Shown here piece by piece: positions 1 to 5,427 of a DNA stretch of 7,000 bases. The translations under genes and the position numbers were made by a program. Source of the stretch: an uncultured Eubacteriales bacterium (lineage in GTDB: Bacteria; Bacillota; Clostridia; Oscillospirales; Acutalibacteraceae); contig CAKSDF010000100.1 in the NCBI GenBank assembly GCA_934444695.1, forward strand, positions 1 through 7,000, written 5' to 3'. How positions within the stretch are numbered: position 1 is the first letter of the stretch; every line of letters begins with the position of its first letter. Under the pieces are notes generated by a model. That model saw nothing but the letters and a program-made list of their open reading frames with translations, was not told where the DNA came from and made no database searches.

Positions 1-31
1 CCTTTGATTCGTGCAGAACCTGACACTTCAT
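1..31 (-). CDS. Start of a probable heavy-metal translocating P-type ATPase (partial, runs off the left edge)
   Basis: Only the first ten codons are present. Read on the minus strand from an ATG at 31 they give MKCQVLHESK, and the next codon begins with G, compatible with glycine. A GGAGG ribosome binding site at 41-45 lies 9 bases upstream. From family knowledge, many clostridial HMA2-type heavy-metal P-type ATPases begin with a short strand of the form (I/V)LHE(S/T)KGR, and this fragment matches through the lysine. DUF6110 genes are often found next to such ATPases, and one lies directly upstream on the same strand here. The inferred role is ATP-driven export of a soft or transition metal across the cytoplasmic membrane. 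No catalytic motif lies inside the window, so the call rests on ten residues, the ribosome binding site and the neighbour. Another protein with a similar N-terminus cannot be excluded. Confidence 0.55.
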   Translation of the reverse strand, partial: MKCQVLHESK

Positions 32-46
32 AAATCTGTACCTCCG

Positions 47-191
47 AAAAAAGAGAGTCAAAAGGACTTAAAACCGCAGCGCCGCATCCGTGCGCTGCTA
101 TCTGTCCGACAACCGCACAGCAAACCCGCAAGCTCCTTTACGGACGCTTTGCATCTTGTCGGCAGTCGGCAGCTTTTGCCCGACTCTCTTT
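47..191 (-). promoter_or_regulatory. Candidate structured leader RNA in front of the P-type ATPase gene
   Basis: On the minus strand the 179-base gap between DUF6110 and the ATPase start can be closed by a perfect 10-bp stem, AAAGAGAGTC (191-182) with GACTCTCTTT (59-50). It is followed at once by a run of six U (52-47, partly within the stem) and then, one base later, by the GGAGG of the ATPase. Inside are a 7-bp GC-rich hairpin (98-92 with 82-76, GCAGCGC/GCGCTGC), a hairpin formed by 184-177 and 171-165 with one bulge, and two mutually exclusive pairings of the same strand: 104-108 with 141-145, or 106-111 with 157-162. The layout of a closed multi-helix element, U tract and ribosome binding site resembles a leader that controls termination or translation. 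I could not match it to a riboswitch class I know (Mn yybP-ykoY, NiCo, Mg M-box and c-di-GMP were considered). It may simply be a folded intercistronic spacer. Confidence 0.4.
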
Positions 192-210
192 AAAGAAACT
201 CAAAAAAAAT

Positions 211-507
211 TTACTCGGCCGACTCTTCTGTCTCAGCCTCGTCGCAGCATCCGCAGGAGCAATCCTCGATGACTTCCTTTTCGGCGGCGCATTTTTCGTT
301 AATGTCCTTTGCGTCGGCCAGAATGTCTTCGGCATTTTCTTTGATGGCGGTTACCTTGGTCATAATCTCCTCTTTGGCTCTGAGAGCTGCAGCGGTGGAA
401 TAGGTATATACCTTTCTTGCCTCACGGCTGCTGAGAATTTTGAGTCCGGCGGTTCCGAACAGTACGCCGCCCGCAAAAAGTCCTAATTTTCCGAAACTAA
501 ACTTCAT
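211..507 (-). CDS. DUF6110 family small membrane-anchored protein with Cys-rich tail
   Basis: A 98-residue protein of unknown biochemical function. Residues 8-25 form a short glycine-rich hydrophobic segment (GLFAGGVLFGTAGLKIL region), probably one membrane helix. Next comes a SSREARKVY stretch, then an amphipathic alanine/lysine/glutamate-rich region (about 35-75) likely to be a long helix or coiled coil, and finally an acidic tail. The N-terminal pattern (FGK.G.F.GG..FGTAG.KILSS.EA.K.Y) is what I recognise as DUF6110. The tail carries C83, C85, C87 and C88 (CSCGCC), plus C73, which could bind metal. The start at 507 is supported by GGAGG at 516-520, 8 bases upstream. It is transcribed with the downstream ATPase start (1-31), so an accessory role in metal efflux, for example as a membrane chaperone or partner, is inferred. 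Neither metal binding nor interaction is shown by the sequence itself. Confidence 0.85.
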   Translation of the reverse strand: MKFSFGKLGLFAGGVLFGTAGLKILSSREARKVYTYSTAAALRAKEEIMTKVTAIKENAEDILADAKDINEKCAAEKEVIEDCSCGCCDEAETEESAE

Positions 508-540
508 TTTAAAAACCTCCGTTCAAAATGTAAAAGAAGA

Positions 541-566
541 AAAGGCAGGCTGATTAGCAAGCCTTT
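541..566 (-). promoter_or_regulatory. Leader hairpin of the DUF6110 transcript, possible weak attenuator
   Basis: On the minus strand AAAGGC (566-561) pairs with GCCTTT (546-541). Inside, GCT/AGC pair around an AATC tetraloop after a 2x2 internal loop. A pyrimidine-rich tract, TCTTCTTTTA, follows before the ribosome binding site at 516-520. It lies between the predicted promoter and the gene, so it is transcribed as part of the leader. The interrupted U tract makes it a poor terminator; it could also be only a stabilising 5' hairpin. Confidence 0.4.
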
Positions 567-583
567 ACTTTCTCTTTAAGATG

Positions 584-612
584 ATTTTATCACCTGCAAA
601 AGATAATGTCAA
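584..612 (-). promoter_or_regulatory. Sigma-A type promoter for DUF6110 and the ATPase
   Basis: Read on the minus strand, a perfect TTGACA (-35, 612-607) is separated by exactly 17 bases from TAAAAT (-10, 589-584). TG at the extended -10 position precedes the hexamer. Predicted transcription starts near 577, giving a leader of about 70 bases before the start codon at 507. This is the best promoter match in the window. Confidence 0.8.
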
Positions 613-740
613 TCAAGTCAAAAAAAATTTACATTTTATCGTGTGAACACACATAGAAATGTCACTTGAATACCGCCAATATTCTACACAAACGGTACAT
701 CTTTTTTCATACCGCGTTTTTTTAAAAACTATACCGCAAT
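613..740. repeat. AT-rich intergenic stretch with three copies of ATACCGC
   Basis: This is the rest of the gap between the DUF6110 promoter and the terminator of the UPF0210 unit. I see no gene. The heptamer ATACCGC occurs at 670-676, 709-715 and 731-737 in the same orientation. The same heptamer recurs in the gap before the Lrp-type gene (3749-3755) and on the other strand between the ACT and UPF0210 genes (2287-2293). The three copies lie upstream of the DUF6110 -35 box, where an activator or repressor could bind. The repeat is seen directly; its role is unknown. Confidence 0.45.
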
Positions 741-778
741 TAAAAATATAAAAATGCCGTCCCAAAATGAGACGGCAT
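741..778 (-). terminator. Intrinsic terminator of the ACT/UPF0210 unit
   Basis: On the minus strand ATGCCGTC (778-771) pairs perfectly with GACGGCAT (761-754) around a 9-base loop. It is followed directly by a U-rich tract (TTTTATATTTTTA, 753-741). It lies about 70 bases beyond the UPF0210 stop codon. Read on the plus strand the stem is followed by GG before any T run, so termination is expected mainly for the minus-strand transcript. Confidence 0.85.
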
Positions 779-850
779 GGTTTTAAAAAGTACTGAAGTT
801 ATAAAAAAGAATAGCGTATTAATGATATAAAATCTTCAAGTAAGAGCACA

Positions 851-2209
851 TCAATTTTTAAGGCTCTGCAAGGGTGCCGGAAGCCTTCCGCCGCGGGAAA
901 TGAAGGTCAGCGGAGATGCGGCATTTACCCTCATAACAGGGCCGCTGCCCAAAAGGCCGCCGAAGGACAGTTCCTCCCCTTCCTTTTTACCGATAGCCGG
1001 AATAAGACGCACGGCGGTGGTTTTGGAATTAACCATTCCGATGGCTGCCTCGTCGGCGATTATTCCCGAGATAACTTCCTCGGGAGTATCCCCGGGAATG
1101 ATTATCATATCAAGTCCCACCGAGCATACCGCCGTCATAGCCTCAAGCTTTTCTATCGAAAGACAGCCGGATTTTGCGGCGCTGATCATTCCTTCGTCCT
1201 CGGAAACAGGGATAAAAGCGCCCGAAAGGCCACCCACGTGAGACGAAGCCATAACCCCGCCCTTTTTGACCGCATCGTTAAGCATAGCCAAAGCGGCGGT
1301 AGTTCCGCAGGCTCCGCACTGAGAAAGACCCATTTGTTCAAGTATACGGGCCACCGAATCCCCCACCTCGGGAGTGGGTGCAAGGGACAGATCGACAATT
1401 CCAAAGGGCACGCAAAGCCGTTTTGAGGCCTCCATCGCCACCAGCTGACCCATTCTTGTAATCTTAAAGGCGGTGCGCTTTATAATGTCGGCAAGGCCGT
1501 CTATGGAGCAGTCTCCTGCCTTTTCGAGGGCGCATTTTACGACGCCGGGGCCGGAAACGCCCACGTTAATGACGCAGTCAGGCTCTCCCACGCCGTGGAA
1601 GGCTCCCGCCATAAAGGGATTGTCCTCTGGAGCATTGCACAGGGTAACAAGCTTTGCGGCGCCGATGCAGTCGCGGTCCTTTGTAAGCTCGGCGGCAGCT
1701 TTGACCGCCTTTCCCATCATTTTTACGGCATCCATATTAATGCCGGCCTTGGTGCTTCCCACATTGACCGAAGCGCAGATGTGATCGGTCTGCGAAAGTG
1801 CGGCGGGAATGCTCTCTATAAGGGCATAATCCCCGTCCGAAAAGCCTTTTTGCACAAGTGCAGAGTATCCGCCCACGAAATTTACACCAAGCTCTTTGGC
1901 CGCCCTTTCGAGGGTTTTGGCAAACTTGGTTATGTCGGACGACGGGCAGGCAGAAGCCAACATTCCGATAGGCGTGACCGAAATGCGGCGGTTGATAATG
2001 GGTATGCCGTATTCGCTCTGGATCTCGTCGCACACCGGCACAAGCCGCTCGGCATAGCCTGTTATTTTGTCGTATATTTTATCACAGGCTCGGTCGATAT
2101 CGCTGTCTATGCAGCTGAGCAGAGATATTCCCATTGTAACGGTACGGATATCGAGGTGTTCCTCCCGTATCATATTTATTGTTTCCATTATATCGGAGGG
2201 ATTAAGCAT
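851..2209 (-). CDS. UPF0210 / PFL-like (DUF711) family protein
   Basis: A 452-residue protein, the usual length for the UPF0210 family. Function is unproven; the family is named for a fold related to pyruvate formate-lyase, though I see no reason to assign that activity. Recognisable conserved blocks are the N-terminal TVTMGISLLSC (about 24-33), the NAPEDNPFMAGAFHGVGEP block (192-210) followed by a glycine-rich VGVSGPGVV, CGACGTTAALAMLNDA (about 298-313), HVGGLSGAFIPVSEDEGM (324-341) and GLDMIIIPGDTP (365-376). The start at 2209 is backed by AGGAAG at 2215-2220. It follows the small ACT-domain gene on the same strand, a pairing also known in Streptococcus pneumoniae (SP0238-SP0239). Most genomes keep the pair much closer than the 147 bp here. 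The unit ends at the terminator at 741-778. The cytoplasmic location is inferred from the lack of signal or membrane segments. Confidence 0.9.
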   Translation of the reverse strand: MLNPSDIMETINMIREEHLDIRTVTMGISLLSCIDSDIDRACDKIYDKITGYAERLVPVCDEIQSEYGIPIINRRISVTPIGMLASACPSSDITKFAKTLERAAKELGVNFVGGYSALVQKGFSDGDYALIESIPAALSQTDHICASVNVGSTKAGINMDAVKMMGKAVKAAAELTKDRDCIGAAKLVTLCNAPEDNPFMAGAFHGVGEPDCVINVGVSGPGVVKCALEKAGDCSIDGLADIIKRTAFKITRMGQLVAMEASKRLCVPFGIVDLSLAPTPEVGDSVARILEQMGLSQCGACGTTAALAMLNDAVKKGGVMASSHVGGLSGAFIPVSEDEGMISAAKSGCLSIEKLEAMTAVCSVGLDMIIIPGDTPEEVISGIIADEAAIGMVNSKTTAVRLIPAIGKKEGEELSFGGLLGSGPVMRVNAASPLTFISRGGRLPAPLQSLKN

Positions 2210-2356
2210 AAAAACTTCCTTTCTGCCCCGCCAAACTTCCGCTCGAAAGTTTTCCTTTTCAGAAATGTTATGGGCAGTATTATTTTGCGGTATTATTTTA
2301 TATTTTCAGCATTATTTCTTAATGTTTACAAAGCGTTTTCCCGTCACACGGCAAAA
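2210..2356 (-). other. 147-bp spacer between the ACT gene and UPF0210
   Basis: No gene is visible. On the minus strand it holds a hairpin with stem AAACTT/AAGTTT (2252-2247 with 2238-2233, 8-base loop) close to the UPF0210 ribosome binding site. Further upstream are a small CATTA/TAATG hairpin with a 5-base loop near 2310-2325 and an AT-rich stretch containing TATAAAAT without a good -35 box. One ATACCGC heptamer lies at 2293-2287. A processing site or secondary promoter is possible but not supported strongly enough to call. Confidence 0.3.
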
Positions 2357-2626
2357 TCATATACGGTGCATAGAGTTGAAAATATCCTCGTGCATTGCGT
2401 TGACGGTCATTCCGATCTCGCTTCCGGCCTTTTGAATGGCAAGAGCAAATTCAGAAAAAGGAACGGTACATTTATCTATTTCCACCTGCATGACCATGGT
2501 GAACATTCCGTCGACCACCTTTTGGTTGACATCGATAATATTAATATTGTTATCGGCGCAAAGTCCCGCGATTTTTGCAAGGATACCTACCCTGTCGGCT
2601 CCGATGACCGAAATAATGGCTCTCAT
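2357..2626 (-). CDS. Small ACT-domain protein (UPF0237 family)
   Basis: An 89-residue protein consisting of a single ACT domain, the small-molecule-binding regulatory fold usually specific for amino acids. The N-terminal signature MRAIISVIGADRVGILAKIA is typical: strand, GxDRxGI turn, then helix. It is followed by a second strand, NINIIDVNQKVVDGMFTMVMQVEID, and a C-terminal helix-strand-helix. The open frame extends upstream to an ATG at 2731, but the start at 2626 is chosen because GGAGG lies at 2636-2640, because the predicted promoter -10 box (2720-2725) would overlap the longer start, and because the extra 35 residues do not resemble the family. It heads the two-gene unit with UPF0210. 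Its ligand is unknown; it may sense a metabolite handled by that partner. It has no catalytic or DNA-binding part. Confidence 0.88.
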   Translation of the reverse strand: MRAIISVIGADRVGILAKIAGLCADNNINIIDVNQKVVDGMFTMVMQVEIDKCTVPFSEFALAIQKAGSEIGMTVNAMHEDIFNSMHRI

Positions 2627-2719
2627 TTTATAATTCCTCCGTTGAAATTTTTTGATAAAAGTGTTGAAAATCACTTGAAACAAGCGCCGTATACGCCATA
2701 CCAAGCACTTGCAAAAGGG

Positions 2720-2748
2720 ATTATAACACAAAAATTTTTTATTAACAA
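2720..2748 (-). promoter_or_regulatory. Promoter for the ACT/UPF0210 unit
   Basis: On the minus strand TTGTTA (2748-2743), a 17-base spacer and a perfect TATAAT (2725-2720) preceded by TG at the extended -10 position. The predicted start is near 2713, with a leader of about 85 bases. That leader can form a 7-bp hairpin (CAAGTGC with GCGCTTG, one G-U pair, roughly 2682-2712) and a smaller AAGTG/CACTT hairpin. The promoter diverges from the one at 2767-2796. Confidence 0.75.
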
Positions 2749-2766
2749 GATTTTTGGTAAAAAACT

Positions 2767-2796
2767 CTGTTATTTTTTGAATCGATGTGGTATAAT
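2767..2796 (+). promoter_or_regulatory. Extended -10 promoter for the histidinol-phosphatase gene
   Basis: TGGTATAAT at 2788-2796 is a perfect extended -10 element. The -35 region is weak (CTGTTA at 2767-2772, 18-base spacer), as is common with extended -10 promoters. Transcription should begin near 2803, giving a leader of about 30 bases. An upstream in-frame ATG at 2785 lies before this start point, which rules it out as the translation start from this promoter. Confidence 0.65.
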
Positions 2797-2832
2797 ATTT
2801 TGCAACAATATATTTATACGAGGCGAAAGGTT

Positions 2833-3651
2833 ATGAACTATAAAAATATTGTGGACTTTCACATTCATACCGACAATTCCGACGACGGATTTGACCCGGT
2901 TATGCTCATATGCGAGCACGCCGTCAATGCAGGACTGCGCGCCGTCGCCATAACCGACCACTGCGAATGCAACCGCTACCGTGCCGAAACATACCGCTTT
3001 GACAAGGCCATACGCCAGAGCTTTCTTGAAGCAAAAAAGGCCAAAGGCGCCTTTGCGAACCACCTTATCATTATGGCGGGAATAGAGCTCGGCCAGGCCA
3101 CCCAGGATTTCGACGCGGCATACGACGCTTTAGGCGCAAACGAATATGATTTTGTACTGGGCAGTCTCCACTGCATAAAGGGCCAGGAAGATTTCTGGAA
3201 GGTCGATTATGAAAAGAACGATCCCTTTGAATTTTTCGACACATATCTTGATCAGCTTTATGAGCTCGTTAAGTGGAACGGGTTCGACAGTCTTGCCCAC
3301 CTGACATATCCCCTGCGCTACATAAACGGCGAGCACCACTTCGGCCTTGAGCTTTCAAACTACGCCGAAAAGATAGACGAAATTTTAAAGCTGCTTGTTA
3401 AAAACGAAAAGGCGCTTGAAATAAATACATCCGGCTACCGTCAGGCATACGGAAGGCCTCTTCCCGATTTTGAGGTGGTCAAAAAGTTCAAGGAGCTGGG
3501 CGGAAGATACATAACCTTCGGCTCGGATGCCCACCACGCCACCGATGTGGGCAAAAATATTGCCGACGGAATGGAAATGGCCAAGGCCGCCGGATTTTCC
3601 TATCTTACCATTTACGAGCAGCATGTGCCTATGCTCGTTCCGATAATTTAG
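2833..3651 (+). CDS. hisJ: PHP-family histidinol-phosphatase (HisJ type)
   Basis: A 272-residue enzyme, close to the roughly 268 residues of Bacillus HisJ. It would hydrolyse L-histidinol phosphate to L-histidinol, the penultimate stage of histidine synthesis, in the cytoplasm. The PHP metal-binding motifs are all visible: HIH at 10-12, D17-D18, ITDH (H43), GIELG (E85), GSLHC (H113), LAHLTYP (H156), EINTSG (196-201) and GSDAHH (D232, H234). These supply the ligands of the multinuclear metal centre. The start at 2833 is chosen over an in-frame ATG at 2785 because that one sits in the promoter, and because GAGG at about 2820-2823 is well spaced for 2833. No other histidine gene is in the window. 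A PHP-family phosphatase with a different substrate is the main alternative. Confidence 0.85.
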   Translation: MNYKNIVDFHIHTDNSDDGFDPVMLICEHAVNAGLRAVAITDHCECNRYRAETYRFDKAIRQSFLEAKKAKGAFANHLIIMAGIELGQATQDFDAAYDALGANEYDFVLGSLHCIKGQEDFWKVDYEKNDPFEFFDTYLDQLYELVKWNGFDSLAHLTYPLRYINGEHHFGLELSNYAEKIDEILKLLVKNEKALEINTSGYRQAYGRPLPDFEVVKKFKELGGRYITFGSDAHHATDVGKNIADGMEMAKAAGFSYLTIYEQHVPMLVPII

Positions 3652-3669
3652 TTTAAATAATTCAGTCAA

Positions 3670-3698
3670 TTGATTTTTATCGGTTTGATTTTTATCGG
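3670..3698. repeat. Tandem 14-bp direct repeat, 15-bp period
   Basis: TTGATTTTTATCGG occurs exactly at 3670-3683 and 3685-3698, one base apart. It lies in the non-coding gap after the histidinol-phosphatase gene and before the Lrp-type gene. Just downstream GTAATC (3706-3711) can pair with GATTAC (3729-3734) ahead of CTTTTC. That is at best a weak terminator, so readthrough from the upstream gene is possible. Confidence 0.6.
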
Positions 3699-3707
3699 CT
3701 GTCAAGT

Positions 3708-3749
3708 AATCAGCTGATTTAATCATCCGATTACCTTTTCTCATGAGAA
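3708..3749. promoter_or_regulatory. Two 12-bp palindromes 30 bp apart, candidate operators for the Lrp-type gene
   Basis: AATCAGCTGATT (3708-3719) and TTCTCATGAGAA (3738-3749) are perfect palindromes whose centres are exactly 30 bp apart, close to three helical turns. They lie just upstream of the regulator gene, whose start is at 3782. Lrp/AsnC proteins bind as dimers of dimers or octamers to phased imperfect palindromes and often regulate themselves, so these are plausible sites. The two palindromes differ in sequence, which argues against a single strict recognition motif. I found no convincing -35/-10 pair here; TATAAA at 3759-3764 is very close to the ribosome binding site. Confidence 0.4.
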
Positions 3750-3781
3750 TACCGCAAATATAAACAGAACGGAGAATTAAT

Positions 3782-4261
3782 ATGGATAAGCTTGCAAAAC
3801 TGCTTTTTAAAAACGCCAGATATTCGGTGGCCGACCTTGCGGCCATGCTCGACACCACCGAGCAAGACATAAAGGATCGCATCAAAAAGCTTGAAGCCGA
3901 CGGCGTTATTAACGGATACAGAGCCCTCATAAACTGGGAAAAACTCGGAGACAAACGCATTACCGCCATGGTAGAGCTTAAGGTAACACCTCAGCCCGAT
4001 GCCGGTTATGAAGAGCTTGCAAAAAAAATAATGCAATTCGACGAGGTATCGGATCTCTACCTTATGTCGGGAGCATACGATTTTCTTGTGACCGTCAAGG
4101 CAGACGATCTTCAGTCGGCGGCAATGTTCGTTTCCCACCGCCTCGCTCCCATCGAAGGAGTCACCTCCACCACCACCCACTTTATGCTCAGAAACTACAA
4201 GCAAATGGGTGCGAGAATCTGCTATAACACCAAGGACGACAGGGGGATATTGTCGTTTTGA
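3782..4261 (+). CDS. Lrp/AsnC family transcriptional regulator
   Basis: A 159-residue protein with the two-domain plan of the family. The N-terminal winged helix-turn-helix covers about residues 1-48: SVADLAAML, then the recognition helix TEQDIKDRIKKLEADG and the GVINGY wing. A RAM/AsnC ligand-binding domain follows at about 60-140: TAMVELKVTP, GYEELAKKI, the SGAYDFLVTV motif at 96-105, which corresponds to the family's conserved G-x-Y-D turn, and a final strand ending FMLRNYK. The start is supported by GGAG at 3771-3774. Its stop overlaps the start of the aminotransferase by one base, so the two are translated together and it very likely controls that gene. The effector is presumably an amino acid; which one is not visible. 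The short N-terminus lacks the longer lead-in seen in E. coli Lrp. Confidence 0.92.
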   Translation: MDKLAKLLFKNARYSVADLAAMLDTTEQDIKDRIKKLEADGVINGYRALINWEKLGDKRITAMVELKVTPQPDAGYEELAKKIMQFDEVSDLYLMSGAYDFLVTVKADDLQSAAMFVSHRLAPIEGVTSTTTHFMLRNYKQMGARICYNTKDDRGILSF

Positions 4262-5427
4262 TGAACTACGATAACATACTTAATCCAACAACCGTCGCCC
4301 TCAAGCCCTCGGGAATAAGAAAGTATTTTGACATTGCCGGAACGATGGACGACGTAATTTCCCTTGGCGTGGGCGAGCCGGATTTCTATACTCCCTGGCA
4401 CATTCGTCAGGCGGGCATTTCTTCCCTCGAATCGGGATACACAAGATACACCGCAAACGCAGGACTTGCAGAGCTCAGAGGAGAAATCGCCAACTATTAC
4501 GATCGCAAATTCAGCGTTAAATATGATGCTAAAACCGATGTGCTCGTAACCGTCGGCGGATCGGAAGCTATTGACGCATGCTTTCGCGCCCTCGTTTCTC
4601 CGGGCGACGAGGTAATCGTGCCCGAGCCGAGCTTTGTTTGCTACTCCCCTCTTGTAAGCCTTTGCGGAGGGCATCCCGTTCCCCTTAAAACCACCGTGGA
4701 AAATGAGTTTCGCATAACCGCCGAGCAGTTAAAAGAGGTTATATCTCCCAAAACAAAGCTGCTTGTTCTTCCCTATCCCAACAACCCCACCGGCGGAATA
4801 ATGGAAAAGCAGGACTTAGAGGCAATTGCCGAGGTTTTGCGGGACACAAACATAATGATCCTTTCGGACGAGATATATGCCGAGCTGACCTACGGCGGCA
4901 AGCACCATGTTTCCATTGCCTCCATCGACGGAATGAAGGAACGGACGGTCATTGCCAACGGATTTTCAAAATCCTATTCCATGACCGGCTGGCGGCTCGG
5001 ATATGCGCTGGGTCCCAAGGAAATAATAAAACAGATGACCAAAATTCATCAGTTCGGAATAATGAGCGCCCCCACCACATCCCAGTATGCCGCCATCGAA
5101 GCGCTTAAAAACGGCGACAGCGACATTGTAAAAATGCGGGACGAATATGATATGAGAAGAAAGTTTCTCATAAAGGGACTTAAAAAGGCCGGACTTGACT
5201 GTTTTGAGCCTCTCGGCGCATTTTACGCCTTTCCCGGAATAGAAAAAACCGGGCTTACGTCGGATGAATTCTGCGAAAGGCTGCTTTATTCGAAACACGT
5301 AGCCGTCATTCCCGGAACGGCCTTCGGCCAAAGCGGAGAAGGCCACATACGCGTTTCCTATTGCTATTCTCTCGACCACCTTAAAACCGCTCTCGAAAAG
5401 ATCGAGGAGTTTATGGGTGAGATATGA
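4261..5427 (+). CDS. Class I/II (fold type I) PLP-dependent aminotransferase
   Basis: A 388-residue cytoplasmic enzyme that moves amino groups between an amino acid and a 2-oxo acid. Family residues are all present: GVGEPDF at 36-42, the NNPTGG motif at 174-179, D203 and Y206 in SDEIYAEL (cofactor ring contacts), the Schiff-base lysine K237 in SKSYSMTGWR, and R364 in HIRVSY, which should bind the substrate carboxylate. It resembles the PatA/AspC-like group commonly encoded beside Lrp-type regulators in Clostridia. The exact substrate (aspartate, aromatic or branched-chain) cannot be read from sequence. The ATG at 4261 overlaps the regulator stop. An in-frame TTG directly before it, at 4258, is the alternative start and is slightly better spaced from AGGGGG at 4241-4246. 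The difference is one residue. Confidence 0.9.
   Translation: MNYDNILNPTTVALKPSGIRKYFDIAGTMDDVISLGVGEPDFYTPWHIRQAGISSLESGYTRYTANAGLAELRGEIANYYDRKFSVKYDAKTDVLVTVGGSEAIDACFRALVSPGDEVIVPEPSFVCYSPLVSLCGGHPVPLKTTVENEFRITAEQLKEVISPKTKLLVLPYPNNPTGGIMEKQDLEAIAEVLRDTNIMILSDEIYAELTYGGKHHVSIASIDGMKERTVIANGFSKSYSMTGWRLGYALGPKEIIKQMTKIHQFGIMSAPTTSQYAAIEALKNGDSDIVKMRDEYDMRRKFLIKGLKKAGLDCFEPLGAFYAFPGIEKTGLTSDEFCERLLYSKHVAVIPGTAFGQSGEGHIRVSYCYSLDHLKTALEKIEEFMGEI

Noticed and set aside
47..191. Known riboswitch or 6S/SRP RNA
   Set aside because: The conserved cores I would look for (Mn yybP-ykoY, NiCo, M-box, c-di-GMP, SRP Alu/GGAA loop) are not recognisable on either strand, so only an unnamed structured leader is claimed.
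11..272. Two overlapping 60-codon plus-strand frames at the left edge
   Set aside because: No good ribosome binding site, low-complexity basic translations, and they overlie the minus-strand spacer and the end of DUF6110.
2627..2731. Longer start for the ACT protein at 2731
   Set aside because: It would begin upstream of the predicted transcript start. The extension is unlike the family and GGAGG at 2636-2640 points to 2626.
2785..2832. Longer start for the histidinol-phosphatase at 2785
   Set aside because: The ATG lies within the promoter -10 region, upstream of the predicted transcript start. The 16 extra residues are not part of the PHP domain and the start at 2833 has a ribosome binding site.
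1595..2836. 413-codon plus-strand open frame across UPF0210 and the ACT gene
   Set aside because: It is antisense to two well-recognised genes that have ribosome binding sites, a promoter and a terminator. Its own translation resembles no family and it runs through the ACT promoter.
3385..4204. Minus-strand frames opposite the histidinol-phosphatase and Lrp-type genes
   Set aside because: Shadows of clear plus-strand genes, with no ribosome binding sites and no recognisable domains.
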